Assembly: GCF_000004195.4 (NCBI RefSeq)
Contig: NC_030679.2
Location: forward strand, 153,161,374-153,225,373
Length of the DNA: 64,000 nt
Direction of reading: 5' to 3'
Source of the DNA: Xenopus tropicalis
Taxonomy: Eukaryota; Chordata; Amphibia; Anura; Pipidae
The notes under the pieces: generated by a model
The model's input: the letters and a program-made list of their open reading frames with translations, nothing else
What the model was told of the DNA's origin: nothing
Database searches by the model: none
Shown here: positions 20,171-31,357 of the stretch, piece by piece
Position numbering within the stretch: the stretch's first letter is position 1
Layout of the letters: the number at the start of each line of letters is the position of its first letter
Translations under genes and position numbers: made by a program

Positions 20171-21965
20171 TAGAATATTCCCCCAAGAACATCTTTCCTG
20201 TAAAGTGATTTGATTGGAAAGAAATGGTTGGGATTGTGTTAGCAAAATGGCAGGAGAAATGCAGAGCAGGTTACACATTGGGAGAAGCTCATGGGGGCAT
20301 CTTCCTATGGTTCCACAGTATCTGGGGCGGTTCTGGTAGGGGCAAATCAGTAGAATATTCCCCCAAGAACATCTTTCCTGTAAAGTGATTTGATTGGAAA
20401 GAAATGGTTGGGATTGTGTTAGCAAAATGGCAGGAGAAATGCAGAGCAGGTTACACATTGGGAGAAGCTCATGGGGGCATCTTCCTATGGTTCCACAGTA
20501 TCTGGGGCGGTTCTGGTAGGGGCAAATCAGTAGAATATTCCCCCAAGAACATCTTTCCTGTAAAGTGATTTGATTGGAAAGAAATGGTTGGGATTGTGTT
20601 AGCAAAATGGCAGGAGAAATGCAGAGCAGGTTACACATTGGGAGAAGCTCATGGGGGCATCTTCCTATGGTTCCACAGTATCTGGGGCGGTTCTGGTAGG
20701 GGCAAATCAGTAGAATATTCCCCCAAGAACATCTTTCCTGTAAAGTGATTTGATTGGAAAGAAATGGTTGGGATTGTGTTAGCAAAATGGCAGGAGAAAT
20801 GCAGAGCAGGTTACACATTGGGAGAAGCTCATGGGGGCATCTTCCTATGGTTCCACAGTATCTGGGGCGGTTCTGGTAGGGCAAATCAGTAGAATATTCC
20901 CCAAGAACATCTTTCCTGTAAAGTGATTTGATTGGAAAGAAATGGTTGGGATTGTGTTAGCAAAATGGCAGGAGAAATGCAGAGCAGGTTACACATTGGG
21001 AGAAGCTCATGGGGGCATCTTCCTATGGTTCCACAGTATCTGGGGCGGTTCTGGTAGGGGCAAATCAGTAGAATATTCCCCCAAGAACATCTTTCCTGTA
21101 AAGTGATTTGATTGGAAAGAAATGGTTGGGATTGTGTTAGCAAAATGGCAGGAGAAATGCAGAGCAGGTTACACATTGGGAGAAGCTCATGGGGGCATCT
21201 TCCTATGGTTCCACAGTATCTGGGGCGGTTCTGGTAGGGGCAAATCAGTAGAATATTCCCCCAAGAACATCTTTCCTGTAAAGTGATTTGATTGGAAAGA
21301 AATGGTTGGGATTGTGTTAGCAAAATGGCAGGAGAAATGCAGAGCAGGTTACACATTGGGAGAAGCTCATGGGGGCATCTTCCTATGGTTCCACAGTATC
21401 TGGGGCGGTTCTGGTAGGGGCAAATCAGTAGAATATTCCCCCCAAGAACATCTTTCCTGTAAAGTGATTTGATTGGAAAGAAATGGTTGGGATTGTGTTA
21501 GCAAAATGGCAGGAGAAATGCAGAGCAGGTTACACATTGGGAGAAGCTCATGGGGGCATCTTCCTATGGTTCCACAGTATCTGGGGCGGTTCTGGTAGGG
21601 GCAAATCAGTAGAATATTCCCCCAAGAACATCTTTCCTGTAAAGTGATTTGATTGGAAAGAAATGGTTGGGATTGTGTTAGCAAAATGGCAGGAGAAATG
21701 CAGAGCAGGTTACACATTGGGAGAAGCTCATGGGGGCATCTTCCTATGGTTCCACAGTATCTGGGGCGGTTCTGGTAGGGGCAAATCAGTAGAATATTCC
21801 CCCAAGAACATCTTTCCTGTAAAGTGATTTGATTGGAAAGAAATGGTTGGGATTGTGTTAGCAAAATGGCAGGAGAAATGCAGAGCAGGTTACACATTGG
21901 GAGAAGCTCATGGGGGCATCTTCCTATGGTTCCACAGTATCTGGGGCAGTTCTGGTAGGGGCAAA
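20141..21965 (+). repeat. 180-bp OR intron repeat array, about ten units (OR3)
   Basis: The largest array of the family. Units start with TATCTGGGGCGGTTCTGGTA near 20140, 20320, 20500, 20680, 20860, 21039, 21219, 21399, 21579 and 21759, with a partial at 21939. Units are almost identical apart from 1-bp indels at 20880, 20902 and 21440, which implies recent homogenisation. The minus-strand open frames of 156-249 codons are by-products. Confidence 0.97.
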
Positions 21966-22139
21966 TATTCTAATATTTTCCAAGTATAATTGGGGGAATG
22001 TGCCTGCATTTAGTATAATGCATTAATGAGATCACTTAAATGATTTGTGTTTCCTAAGCTATTGTGATACTAATACCTACAGTTAGTACTAGTGGGTGTA
22101 TATATATAGTTTATGTATGTGAGTGGATAGATAGGTTAA

Positions 22140-22245
22140 TATTGGTTGTGGGCACTGGGATTACTTGGAAGGGTTGAACTTGATGGACTCTGGTCTTTTT
22201 TCAACCCTATGTAACTATGTAACTATGTAACTAGGTAACTATGTT
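22140..22245 (+). mobile_element. CR1-type LINE 3' end
   Basis: GGGTTGAACTTGATGGACTC is followed by TGGTCTTTTTTCAACCC and tandem TATGTAAC units, the characteristic CR1 3' terminal repeat in amphibian genomes. Confidence 0.7.
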
Positions 22246-23030
22246 TCTTTCCTTCTTATCTAGATGCAAAACCAGCTTGGCCTGTATGTATCAAATAAGG
22301 TAAAATAAATTGTTCTGTGGGTTATTAACGTCACTTGTAATTTGACATTGACTAAGGATTTTGCCCTATAGTGTAGCACATAACTGAGGGTAGATAGTTG
22401 TGATATGGGCTTCGTGAGCTTCAGGATGGAAACCAGAATGATGTCTTATTGAACTGAGATAGCTAAGGCCAAGAGAGGGTACAGTTTGTGTTAAATAAGA
22501 GAATAAGAATTAAATAAGAGAACCAAAGCCAGAATCAGTTCCTGAGTAGGATAATGGGGGGCGGCCATGTTGGGGCACCTACCTTAGGGCCTGATGATTA
22601 AAGTAACGTGAGGTGAGTTTTTTCACAATTAAATTCCATATATGAAATGTTCCCCTTCCTGCTGGATGTGCCAGTAGTGGGGTCAATGGGACGCCCTAAT
22701 CTTCCAACAGAACAAAACCTTTAACAAATGAATCTAGAACCTCGGCAACGTGTTGGCGCCATTGGACCTGCCTTGGCTCGGTAGGTCATTCTTATATCTG
22801 TATCTGCCCCCCGAATCTTGAAATGGAAGATCTTTACAAAACATTTTCAGAACTCCTGGGTTTTTTTAATGTTATTTGTGGGTATTTATGTTTTTAAAGG
22901 GGTTCTTTAGCCTTTGTTGCACATCAGCGTTGATGGGTTCATTTAGTCCAATAACATATAATGTTTATATATGTAGCAAAGCACATTTACCAAAATCAGT
23001 TACTTGTTGTCCAAGCCACTAGATACTAGA

Positions 23031-23195
23031 ATGCCACTCCCTGAGTGTAAGCTCTTTGGGGCAGAGACCTTATCCCAACTTAAACAGTTATAGATGTATT
23101 TATTTATACTGTTTAATTTATCTTGCTCTAACTGTACCCCAGCTTGTGTTTATACCTTGCTCACATTAGTGGTGCTATATAAATAAATACCCTAG
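23031..23195 (+). repeat. Interspersed repeat with TAAGCTCTTTGGGGCAG and TATATAAATAAA tail
   Basis: Related to 49194..49735 and to the reverse form at 36090..36215. It is a common vertebrate interspersed family of SINE or MITE type; I cannot assign the class from sequence alone. Confidence 0.5.
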
Positions 23196-24325
23196 GGAGA
23201 GAGGGGTAAGTTATAACTGGGTAAATACCTGTGTATTGGGAACCAATAGAACATGCCCCTTCATATATAGAGGGGCGGGGAACCCCAGAACCTAAGAATG
23301 TTTAAGCATTAAGGGTTTTTTGGGGTGCATGTGATTGTCAGGCAGGGAAACCCCAGGCAGAATGATAAAGAGAGGACAATAGTTGGCCACCAGATCAGCC
23401 AATGAGGCTAATTAAATTTGTGTGGAGCTCCCCCATTCTACCAAATAGTTACTGTAGGGGTTTCCATTACCAATTGCAATATAACCCGATATAAGGAAAC
23501 TTCCAAACAGATAATGAAAAAGAAAACCAGTAGCCCTTAAATGTGTGCTTAGGTGTAGCCATGTAGAACCCCATGATCCAGATGGTTCATTGGGACCAGG
23601 TAGACCATTTTGGGCAAGCCTTTGGGATTCGGAAACAATCTTTGGTTTCTTGGCTGACTTGTTAACTTGGTACCAGTCGCCATGAAAAGATAAGTCCAAT
23701 TCTGGGGCAACACTGGATACACTGGGATAGACTGAACTCTGAATATTAAACTATGTCCAATCTACTAATATACTGTAGGTAACATGGCCTGGTCAGGCCC
23801 TCCTCCCATATACTGCACGTAACATTCCCAGTAGAACCAAAAAACAAACAAATAAGGGCATGGACACCTAGAGGAACCTTATTAAAGATAAACAATCTGG
23901 CAAAGTGGAATTCTGTCAGGCTACAGTGAGCTCTCGTCTACATTTCAATAAATTTGCCCTTAGAGGGTATTTAAGAGGGTCCAAACTGCATTCAACATCT
24001 TTTAAGAGGTCCATAGACATCCTCAATCTGCCGCCTGAAAATGTTTCCTCAGATTGTATTGGAGAAAGCACACAGGGAATGTTTAACAAAACAAACCATA
24101 CCTTAAGCTTCATGAAATAAATGTTCCTCCTTCTACACCAGTTGATCGAACCCCTGAATGATAACAATGGAAAAGGGGTGAAGGCCAAGTCCATTAGTAC
24201 CAGTGATGTCTGACTTCCCAGTAATACCAAGATTCTGCTCCTTGACTGAAGCTGCGGTTGGAAGTGATTAAAATGGAAAAACTTGTCAATTGAGTAAATA
24301 CATTGTAGTTCTTTTCCCCCAAACA

Positions 24326-25276
24326 ATGAATGAGAAGAACCAGACGTGGGTCAGTGAGATTGTCCTCTTGGGATTTCAGAATCTCCACAACTTCAAGGTT
24401 CCCCTGTTCTCTCTGTTCCTTCTGATTTATATTCTGACAGTTTGGGAGAACGTCCTCATCATAGTGTTGGTGGCCTTCAGCCGGAACCTCCACTCCCCCA
24501 TGTACTTCTTTCTCCAGCAGTTGGCTCTGTCTGACCTACTGGAGGCCTCAGTTACTGCACCCACTTTACTACAAACAGTGATAAATAATGGAGCCACAGT
24601 GTCCCTTGTGGTTTGCAGGATACAATTTTATTTTTTTGTTTGCACAGAAGCCTTTGAGTGTTTGCTCCTAGCAGTAATGGCCTATGACAGATACGTGGCC
24701 ATCTGCATCCCCCTGAGATACACTTCTATAATGAACCAAAAAGTCTATGTTAGATGTATCCTTGTACCATGGCTACTAGGCCTTACTGCCACAATCAATA
24801 CTGCAAATATGATTGACAGACTACAGTTCTGTGACCAAAATACCATTAATCATTTCTTCTGTGATTTCTTTCCTCTTCTAGAACTTTCCTGCTCAGACAC
24901 TTCAGTAGTACAAATAGATATAATCTTACAGTCTGTCCTTGTAATTATTTGCCCCTTTATACTCATCTCTGTATCATATATGTGTATTGCCCATGCAATC
25001 CTAAAGATAGTGTCCCATACCGGGAGGCAAAAAGCCTTCTCCACCTGCAGCTCCCACTTGGCCGTGGTCTCCATGTTTTATGGGGCTCTCGCTATTTATG
25101 TGTTTCCCCCCAGAAACCAATCCCTGAACATGAACAAAATCCTCTCTCTGTTATACACTGTAGTCACTCCTTTGGTTAATCCACTGATTTATAGCTGGAG
25201 AAGCAGAGATATCAAAAAAGCCGTGGAGGGGGCACTTCGGGCAGATGTGATGGTGGGTAGGGCAGTAAGGGGGTGA
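24326..25276 (+). CDS. OR3: class II olfactory receptor, intact frame
   Basis: A 316-residue odorant receptor. The ATG at 24326 (MNEKNQTW) is chosen by alignment with the paralogues; the frame is open 12 codons further. N5 glycosylation site; E41-N42; PMYFFL 58-63; VVC97R; MAYDRYVAIC 118-127; C169, C179 and C189; SYMCIAHAIL; KAFSTCSSHL; PLVNPLIYS in TM7 followed by WRSRD instead of LRNKD. One residue is missing at the end of TM6 (YGALAIYV against YGTLIAIYV). The C-tail is Gly/Arg-rich and unlike the others. The acceptor next to the ATG is lost: CCCCCAAACAATG here, CCCCCAGACAATG in OR1. Exon 1 donor is also lost and the promoter lies 4.1 kb upstream, so proper splicing is doubtful even though the protein looks complete. 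Confidence 0.94.
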   Translation: MNEKNQTWVSEIVLLGFQNLHNFKVPLFSLFLLIYILTVWENVLIIVLVAFSRNLHSPMYFFLQQLALSDLLEASVTAPTLLQTVINNGATVSLVVCRIQFYFFVCTEAFECLLLAVMAYDRYVAICIPLRYTSIMNQKVYVRCILVPWLLGLTATINTANMIDRLQFCDQNTINHFFCDFFPLLELSCSDTSVVQIDIILQSVLVIICPFILISVSYMCIAHAILKIVSHTGRQKAFSTCSSHLAVVSMFYGALAIYVFPPRNQSLNMNKILSLLYTVVTPLVNPLIYSWRSRDIKKAVEGALRADVMVGRAVRG

Positions 25277-25729
25277 TACACCTTACTACAGTGGCAGACT
25301 AGAGCAATTATACCCCAGAACAGCCTTGGAAAAACTCACTGCAACCACCAGCAATTAGTGCAATTAGTGCAATTAGCATTTATGGAGGCAAAGTTCTTCC
25401 TTGACTGACTGAACACCAAGAAAACCTATCGTTAGGGAATTAGTCCAGCCAGGGGCAGGGGGTAATAATATTGTTGCCTCGTCCTATCAGCTGCTACAGG
25501 AGAACTTTTTAAAGCTTTTTCCCCCACAATCTCATTGGCCAAGTCAACTGGTTCTCTTGCAGTAATAGGGTGTTCCAACCAGGTAGGACGGGTGTTTTAT
25601 AAATCCAGTTAGTTTCTGAATCTTGGCCCATGAAATCCTTGGTTCCACATTTGTCATCTCCTGTGTATGGTCCAACTTGTGTTCTGATTCTGTTCCCTCC
25701 CTTCCCTTCCTTGGTTTATTGCCTTGACC
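25277..25729. other. 3' flank of OR3
   Basis: No gene is seen. A short tandem GCAATTAGT repeat lies at 25353..25380. Confidence 0.4.
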
Positions 25730-27895
25730 TCCAGTGTATGACCCAGCCTGCACCTGGTCTCTGCTCTGTCTCAGCCCTGGTACCGTGCTTGTATCTCCAG
25801 TGTATGACCCAGTCTGCACCTACTCTCTGCTCTGTCTCAGCCCTGGTCCTGCGCTTGTATCCCCTGTGTATGACCCAGTCTGCACCCAGTCTCGGCTCTG
25901 TCTCAGCCCTGGTACCGCGCTTGTATCCCCTGTGTATGACCCAGTCTTCACCCAGTCTCTGCTCTGTCTCAGCCCTGGCACCGTGCTTGTTTCTCCTATG
26001 TATGACCCAGTCTGCACCTAGTCTCTGCTCTGTCTCAGCCCTGGTACCGCGCTTGTATCCCCTGTGTATGACCCAGCCTGCACCTACTCTCTGCTCTGTC
26101 TCAGCCCTGGTCCTGCGCTTGTATCTCCTGTGTATGACCCAGTCTTCACCCAGTCTCTGCTCTGTCTCAGCCCTGGTACCGCGCTTGTATCCCCTGTGTA
26201 TGACCCAGTCTGCACCCAGTCTCTGCTCTGTCTCAGCCCTGGTACCGTGCTTGTATCTCCTATGTATGACCCAGTCTGCACATAGTCTCTGCTCTATCTC
26301 AGCCCTGGTACCGTGCTTGTATCTCCTATGTATGACCCAGTCTGCACCCAGTCTCTGCTCTGTCTCAGCCCTGGTACCGCGCTTGTATCCCCTGTGTATG
26401 ACCCAGTCTGCACCCAGTCTCTGCTCTGTCTCAGCCCTGGTACCGTGCTTGTATCTCCTATGTATGACCCAGTCTGCACCTAGTCTCTGCTCTGTCTCAG
26501 CCCTGGTACCGTGCTTGTATCCCCTGTGTATGACCCAGTCTTCACCCAGTCTCTGCTCTGTCTCAGCCCTGGCACCGTGCTTGTATCTCCTATGTATGAC
26601 CCAGTCTGCACATAGTCTCTGCTCTGTCTCAGCCCTGGTACCGCGCTTGTATCCCCTGTGTATGACCCAGTCTGCACCCAGTCTCTGCTCTGTCTCAGCC
26701 CTGGTACCGCGCTTGTATCCCCTGTGTATGACCCAGTCTGCACCCAGTCTCTGCTCTGTCTCAGCCCTGGTACCATGCTTGTATCTCCTGTGTATGACCC
26801 GGGCTGCACCCAGTCTCTGCTCAATCTCAGCCCTGGTACCATGCTTGTATCTCCTGGGTATGACCCAGTCTGCACCTACTCTCTACTGTATCTCTGCCCT
26901 GGTACCGTGCTTGTATCCCCTGTGTATGACCCATCCTGCACATAGTCTCTGCTCTGTCTCAGCCCTGGTACCGTGCTTGTATCCCCTGTGTATGACCCAG
27001 TCTTCACCCAGTCTCTGCTCTGTCTCAGCCCTGGCACCGTGCTTGTATCTCCTATGTATGACCCAGTCTGCACATAGTCTCTGCTCTGTCTCAGCCCTGG
27101 TACCGCGCTTGTATCCCCTGTGTATGACCCAGTCTGCACCCAGTCTCTGCTCTGTCTCAGCCCTGGTACCGCGCTTGTATCCCCTGTGTATGACCCAGTC
27201 TGCACCCAGTCTCTGCTCTGTCTCAGCCCTGGTACCATGCTTGTATCTCCTGTGTATGACCCGGGCTGCACCCAGTCTCTGCTCAGTCTCAGCCCTGGTA
27301 CCATGCTTGTATCTCCTGGGTATGACCCAGTCTGCACCTACTCTCTACTGTATCTCTGCCCTGGTACCGTGCTTGTATCCCCTGTGTATGACCCATCCTG
27401 CACATAGTCTCTGCTCTGTCTCAGCCCTGGTACCGTGCTTGTATCCCCTGTGTATGACCCAGTCTTCACCCAGTCTCTGCTCTGTCTCAGCCCTGGCACC
27501 GTGCTTGTATCTCCTATGTATGACCCAGTCTGCACATAGTCTCTGCTCTGTCTCAGCCCTGGTACCGCGCTTGTATCCCCTGTGTATGACCCAGTCTGCA
27601 CCCAGTCTCTGCTCTGTCTCAGCCCTGGTACCGCGCTTGTATCCCCTGTGTATGACCCAGTCTGCACCCAGTCTCTGCTCTGTCTCAGCCCTGGTACCAT
27701 GCTTGTATCTCCTGTGTATGACCCGGGCTGCACCCAGTCTCTGCTCAATCTCAGCCCTGGTACCATGCTTGTATCTCCTGGGTATGACCCAGTCTGCACC
27801 TACTCTCTACTGTATCTCTGCCCTGGTACTGTGCTTGTATCCCCTGTGTATGACCCATCCTGCACATACTTTCTGCTCTGTCTCAGCCATGGTAC
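25730..27895. repeat. 66-bp minisatellite with 462-bp higher-order repeat
   Basis: About 33 tandem units of 66 bp, typified by GTGTATGACCCAGTCTGCAC and CTCTGTCTCAGCCCTGGTAC. The right half is organised in higher-order units of 462 bp (7 x 66): 26414..26875, 26876..27337 and 27338..27799 align almost base for base. An open frame of 759 codons on the plus strand and several on the minus strand result from the multiple-of-three period. No start context, splice site or domain supports a gene. Confidence 0.95.
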
Positions 27896-29317
27896 CGTGG
27901 ATAAAATAAAAGTGATGGGTCACAACCCCTGGCAATTAGAAAATATTCTTGCAAATATTACATTTTTATTATCGGTATATTTTTTACTCACTTATCTCTC
28001 TGTTTCCCTTGTATTTACCTGTAAGTCCTGGCACCTATAACCTAGACCCCTGGGTGGGAGAGTTTTCCCTACTGGCCCAGGAAGGTTATGACCGTTTTCT
28101 ATTCAGGTTTCATATAGTAACTGGGAGCTCATGGCTTTTCCTCTTTCCTCCTCTTTCCTCAACCAGCTAACCAGCTTGACCAGCTTGACAACAAGGCCCA
28201 GGGAAAGAAGAGTGCCCTAAAGAACCCATCCTTTTAGCGTAACTTGAGGAACTGGGACCCTGAGGTATTTAGACAGTGATAGAACTAGTGACTGTTATAG
28301 TTCACCCTAAGCTACAGGGCTTTACGTAGAAAGAGCAGCACTGAGCTCCAACAAGGATACACATATTGGAGGTATCTTTCCCAACCATTCTACCCCTGTG
28401 AAAGAGAGGGCCTTAATGTAACCCTACTCTACACCAGGTAAGCTAGACACCTACTTCTGGGCCAAGATATTCTTACTAAAGTCTATCCCCTCCCTGGTTG
28501 CTAGGGTAACAAGGTAACTATCAGTGTTTAAAGCAAATGTCTATTCTAAGGAACGAGTCTTCACTTCATTTGCCACTTTTGCTAAACTGTGCAGAACAGT
28601 CAAGTTTGCCCTGAAGGTCTCATCTTGGAGGGGGATCTGGACAAACCAGGGATCAGATCAATTTAACAATTTGTATTTGAGATTTTACAATATCCACCCT
28701 GGTTATACTGCCAGTGGGTCAGCCTTAGGCAAATCCATTATCCTAAGGGTTCTTGTAGTAATAAACTTGGCTGTAGCAAGCAATGGCAGTCAGCAGGGGC
28801 ACCAAGGGCTAATATGGTATTGTCCTAATGTCCTGTATTCACAGGAGGAGATGATCATTCTTCCAATAAGGCAGTATGGAATTATATACAATGCTGGTAT
28901 CAATCTGGGATACAAATAATCATTGTCTTTAAAAATGGCTCCTTTATTGGACTCCCTATAGATCTGCTATGGTTCCTGTCTGTAGTTCAAATGAGGGGAA
29001 GCCGTGTTGTAATGGTCCCTTCAGTAGGAGGGGGAGAGCCAATCACAGCCCAGCATTCATATATAGAGACAGGCTTCAGTTCCCTATCTGATCAGCCTAG
29101 CTTCTGATTGGTTACTATCCTACAGTGAGTGCCAGCCCCCCTGCACAGGCGGCTGGAAGTGGAACAGATGGGCGGGACAAGTAGGGTTTTTGGGAACATT
29201 TAAATAAATCATTCCAAAACACAACTTTTTCAGCACATTCCTTCTGTATTTGTTCCAGCACCATCTTGTTTTTTACACGATACGCAGCACTAAACTTTAT
29301 GTGCTATACAAAAACTG
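27896..29317. other. Intergenic, no gene seen
   Basis: No gene is recognised. Around 28325..28385 there is a fragment of the repeat also found at 3010..3070 and 44410..44475 (GAAAGAGCAGC, then GCTCCAAC). None of the open frames shows domain features. Confidence 0.4.
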
Positions 29318-29331
29318 CCACCAGATGGCAC
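29318..29331 (+). promoter_or_regulatory. CTCF-type consensus site
   Basis: CCACCAGATGGCAC matches the CTCF core CCASYAGRKGGCRS at all 14 positions. It lies between OR3 and OR4. A single motif match is not proof of binding. Confidence 0.4.
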
Positions 29332-29824
29332 TGTGATTGTTATTAATGCATTTGTTTCTAGCTACTTGCTGTTGTATTGCTGGTCTCTATTGTTCCACCC
29401 TTTCCTGTCCCTGCCAACATATTGTTCTTTATATCCACTGTGTGACCCACAATATTAATCTGTTTCTCAGCAAATACCTAACCCTAAGGAATGAGTATCA
29501 TTTGCACATTGAAAGTGTTATTTAGAAGTAGGAACTGGTTTCCAAAGCTGCCTGGTTCCATGCAATCCGCAAAAATGTATCACAAATATTAAATCCGTTT
29601 GTATTTTAGAATTTTCTCCTTCTCATAATATTCATTAACGGCTCTGAAACAGCCGGAACTAATGAACAAACCCTTGGTCTGTATGGGCAGAAAACTGCCT
29701 GTGTTTTAGGCCTTGATTCCAAGGGAAGAGTCTGTCTATATATTTATATATATATATATATATATCACTAGGATATATTACATGTTCAGAATTATAAATA
29801 GGAAAGTCACATAATATATATGTA

Positions 29825-29874
<50 letters not shown>

Positions 29875-30500
29875 ATTATAATAAATAGTCAAATAATAAT
29901 AATAATATATCTCTTTTTCTCTGATTATACCAAGGTCTGTACAACTGACACTGAGTTGGTTTGATATTGATATTTTCCAGATAACGGAACAGACTGTAGG
30001 GCGGGTCTGTACAGCTGTTACATAGAAAGTGAATGGCACCAAGTCAGATGGGATCTGGGCCGGACTCGCCCCATTACTTTCCTGTTCTTTGTCCCTAATT
30101 TCAGCTTTTCTATAGAGCAGCCAGGGCTGGGGGAACGGGGGGACAGGTGTTGGTTTAACTGCCCCTAATCCTCTCCTAATGGGATATTATCCGCTCATTT
30201 GTTCTTTCCCATTGTTATACATAAGGCTTATTCTCACTTAAACATTTACTTCTTCTCAGAAATATTCCGCTCCTATTACTAAATGTTTATTGATGAACAT
30301 ATTAAATGCTAATAAAGAAATAAAGAAAAAAAATAAAGGTAGATAAGAGAGGTGGGTCACAATGGTGGATACAGAAAAATTGATGACAGATAAATTGTAA
30401 TTCTAATGCCAACAAGGTAAGGGCAATTAGATAAAATCTTAATTAAATGCCTGGTGTTTAAACTTAATTAGAAAATATATCATCAGATTCCCCCAAGGGC
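29332..30500. other. Intergenic with TA microsatellite
   Basis: No gene. Alternating TA tracts lie at 29738..29766 and 29826..29882. Confidence 0.5.
29738..29882. repeat. (TA)n microsatellite
   Basis: Two TA runs separated by about 60 bp of AT-rich sequence. Confidence 0.95.
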
Positions 30501-30646
30501 TGGTAATTACCCCAAACCCCCGAGTCTCCTGGAGATTTCCCAGTAGGTTTCCCAGCTGTGGGTGTTACTGGCACCGGGTAATAAAAGGAGATCTGTTCTT
30601 CCCGGCCCAGTCAGTATCTGGGGCGGTTCTGGTAGGTGCAAATCAG
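30501..30646 (+). promoter_or_regulatory. OR4 promoter cassette and non-coding exon 1
   Basis: TAATTA at 30504..30509, TCTCCTGGAGATTTCCC (O/E-like), TAATAAAA at 30579..30586, CCCAGTCAGT, and exon end AAATCAG|GTGAGT at 30646/30647. Spacings are 75 and 67 bp. Both donor and coding-exon acceptor are intact, with only about 0.7 kb of intron, which makes OR4 one of the best candidates for normal expression. Confidence 0.75.
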
Positions 30647-31025
30647 GTGAGTAGAATATTCCCCCAAGAACAAGTGATTTGATTGGAAAGAAATAGTTGG
30701 GATTGTGTTAGCAAAATGGCAGGAGAAATGCAGAGCAGGTTACACATTGGGAGAAGCTCATGGGGGCATCTTCCTATGGTTCCACAGTATCTGGGGCGGT
30801 TCTGGTAGGGGCAAATCAGTAGAATATTCCCCCAAGAACATCTTTCCTGTAAAGTGATTTGATTGGAAAGAAATGGTTGGGATTGTGTTAGCAAAATGGC
30901 AGGAGAAATGCAGAGCAGGTTACACATTGGGAGAAGCTCATGGGGGCATCTTCCTATGGTTCCACAGTATCTGGGGCAGTTCTGGTAGGTGGAAATCAGG
31001 TGAGTAGAATATTCCAAGAAGCTCA
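30617..31025 (+). repeat. 180-bp OR intron repeat array, about two units (OR4)
   Basis: Units begin near 30617, 30788 and 30968 (partial). The first unit lacks the ACATCTTTCCTGTAA stretch, and the terminal partial unit keeps the intact AAATCAG|GTGAGT junction at 30999/31000, unlike the middle unit. Confidence 0.93.
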
Positions 31026-31357
31026 TGGGGGCAGCTTCCTATGGTTCCAAGGGGTTGGGCATTTTACTCCAAGCGTTATTATGTCCCCCAGTACAAGTGT
31101 GGGAGTTCTAAAATATATGCATGGTTGTTGTGTATTAACACTAATAATTGTAATCCTCTAGGCCCATGGTTTCTCCTGTTAAACAACCCACTGAGTCACC
31201 GACCTTCTGCCAGTTCAGAGTACTGGTAACATGATACACAGGGGTGGGAACTCCTTCTGCGTTAGATGATGATCCCTTAGAAGTTTCCTTCATTTGGTTG
31301 TACCTTACTTCCATTCTTATCTATATAATATAAATGTTGTTTATTATTTCTCAGACA

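Larger units (their letters stand above)
21966..24325. other. Predicted OR3 intron/5' flank
   Basis: There is no gene. A CR1 3' tail lies at 22140..22245 (GGGTTGAACTTGATGGACTC, then ATGTAACT repeats), and an interspersed repeat with TAAGCTCTTTGGGGCAGAGA and GCTATATAAATAAATA at 23031..23190. The rest is unassigned. Confidence 0.5.

Noticed and set aside
20141..21965. CRISPR-like direct repeats
   Set aside because: Units are contiguous 180-bp tandem copies with no variable spacers, in a vertebrate genome; all arrays here are minisatellites or satellites.
25630..27909. 759-codon open frame with repeats of the type CMTQSAPSLCSVSALV
   Set aside because: It coincides with a 66-bp minisatellite whose period is divisible by three; frames are open on the other strand too, and no promoter, splice site or domain supports it.
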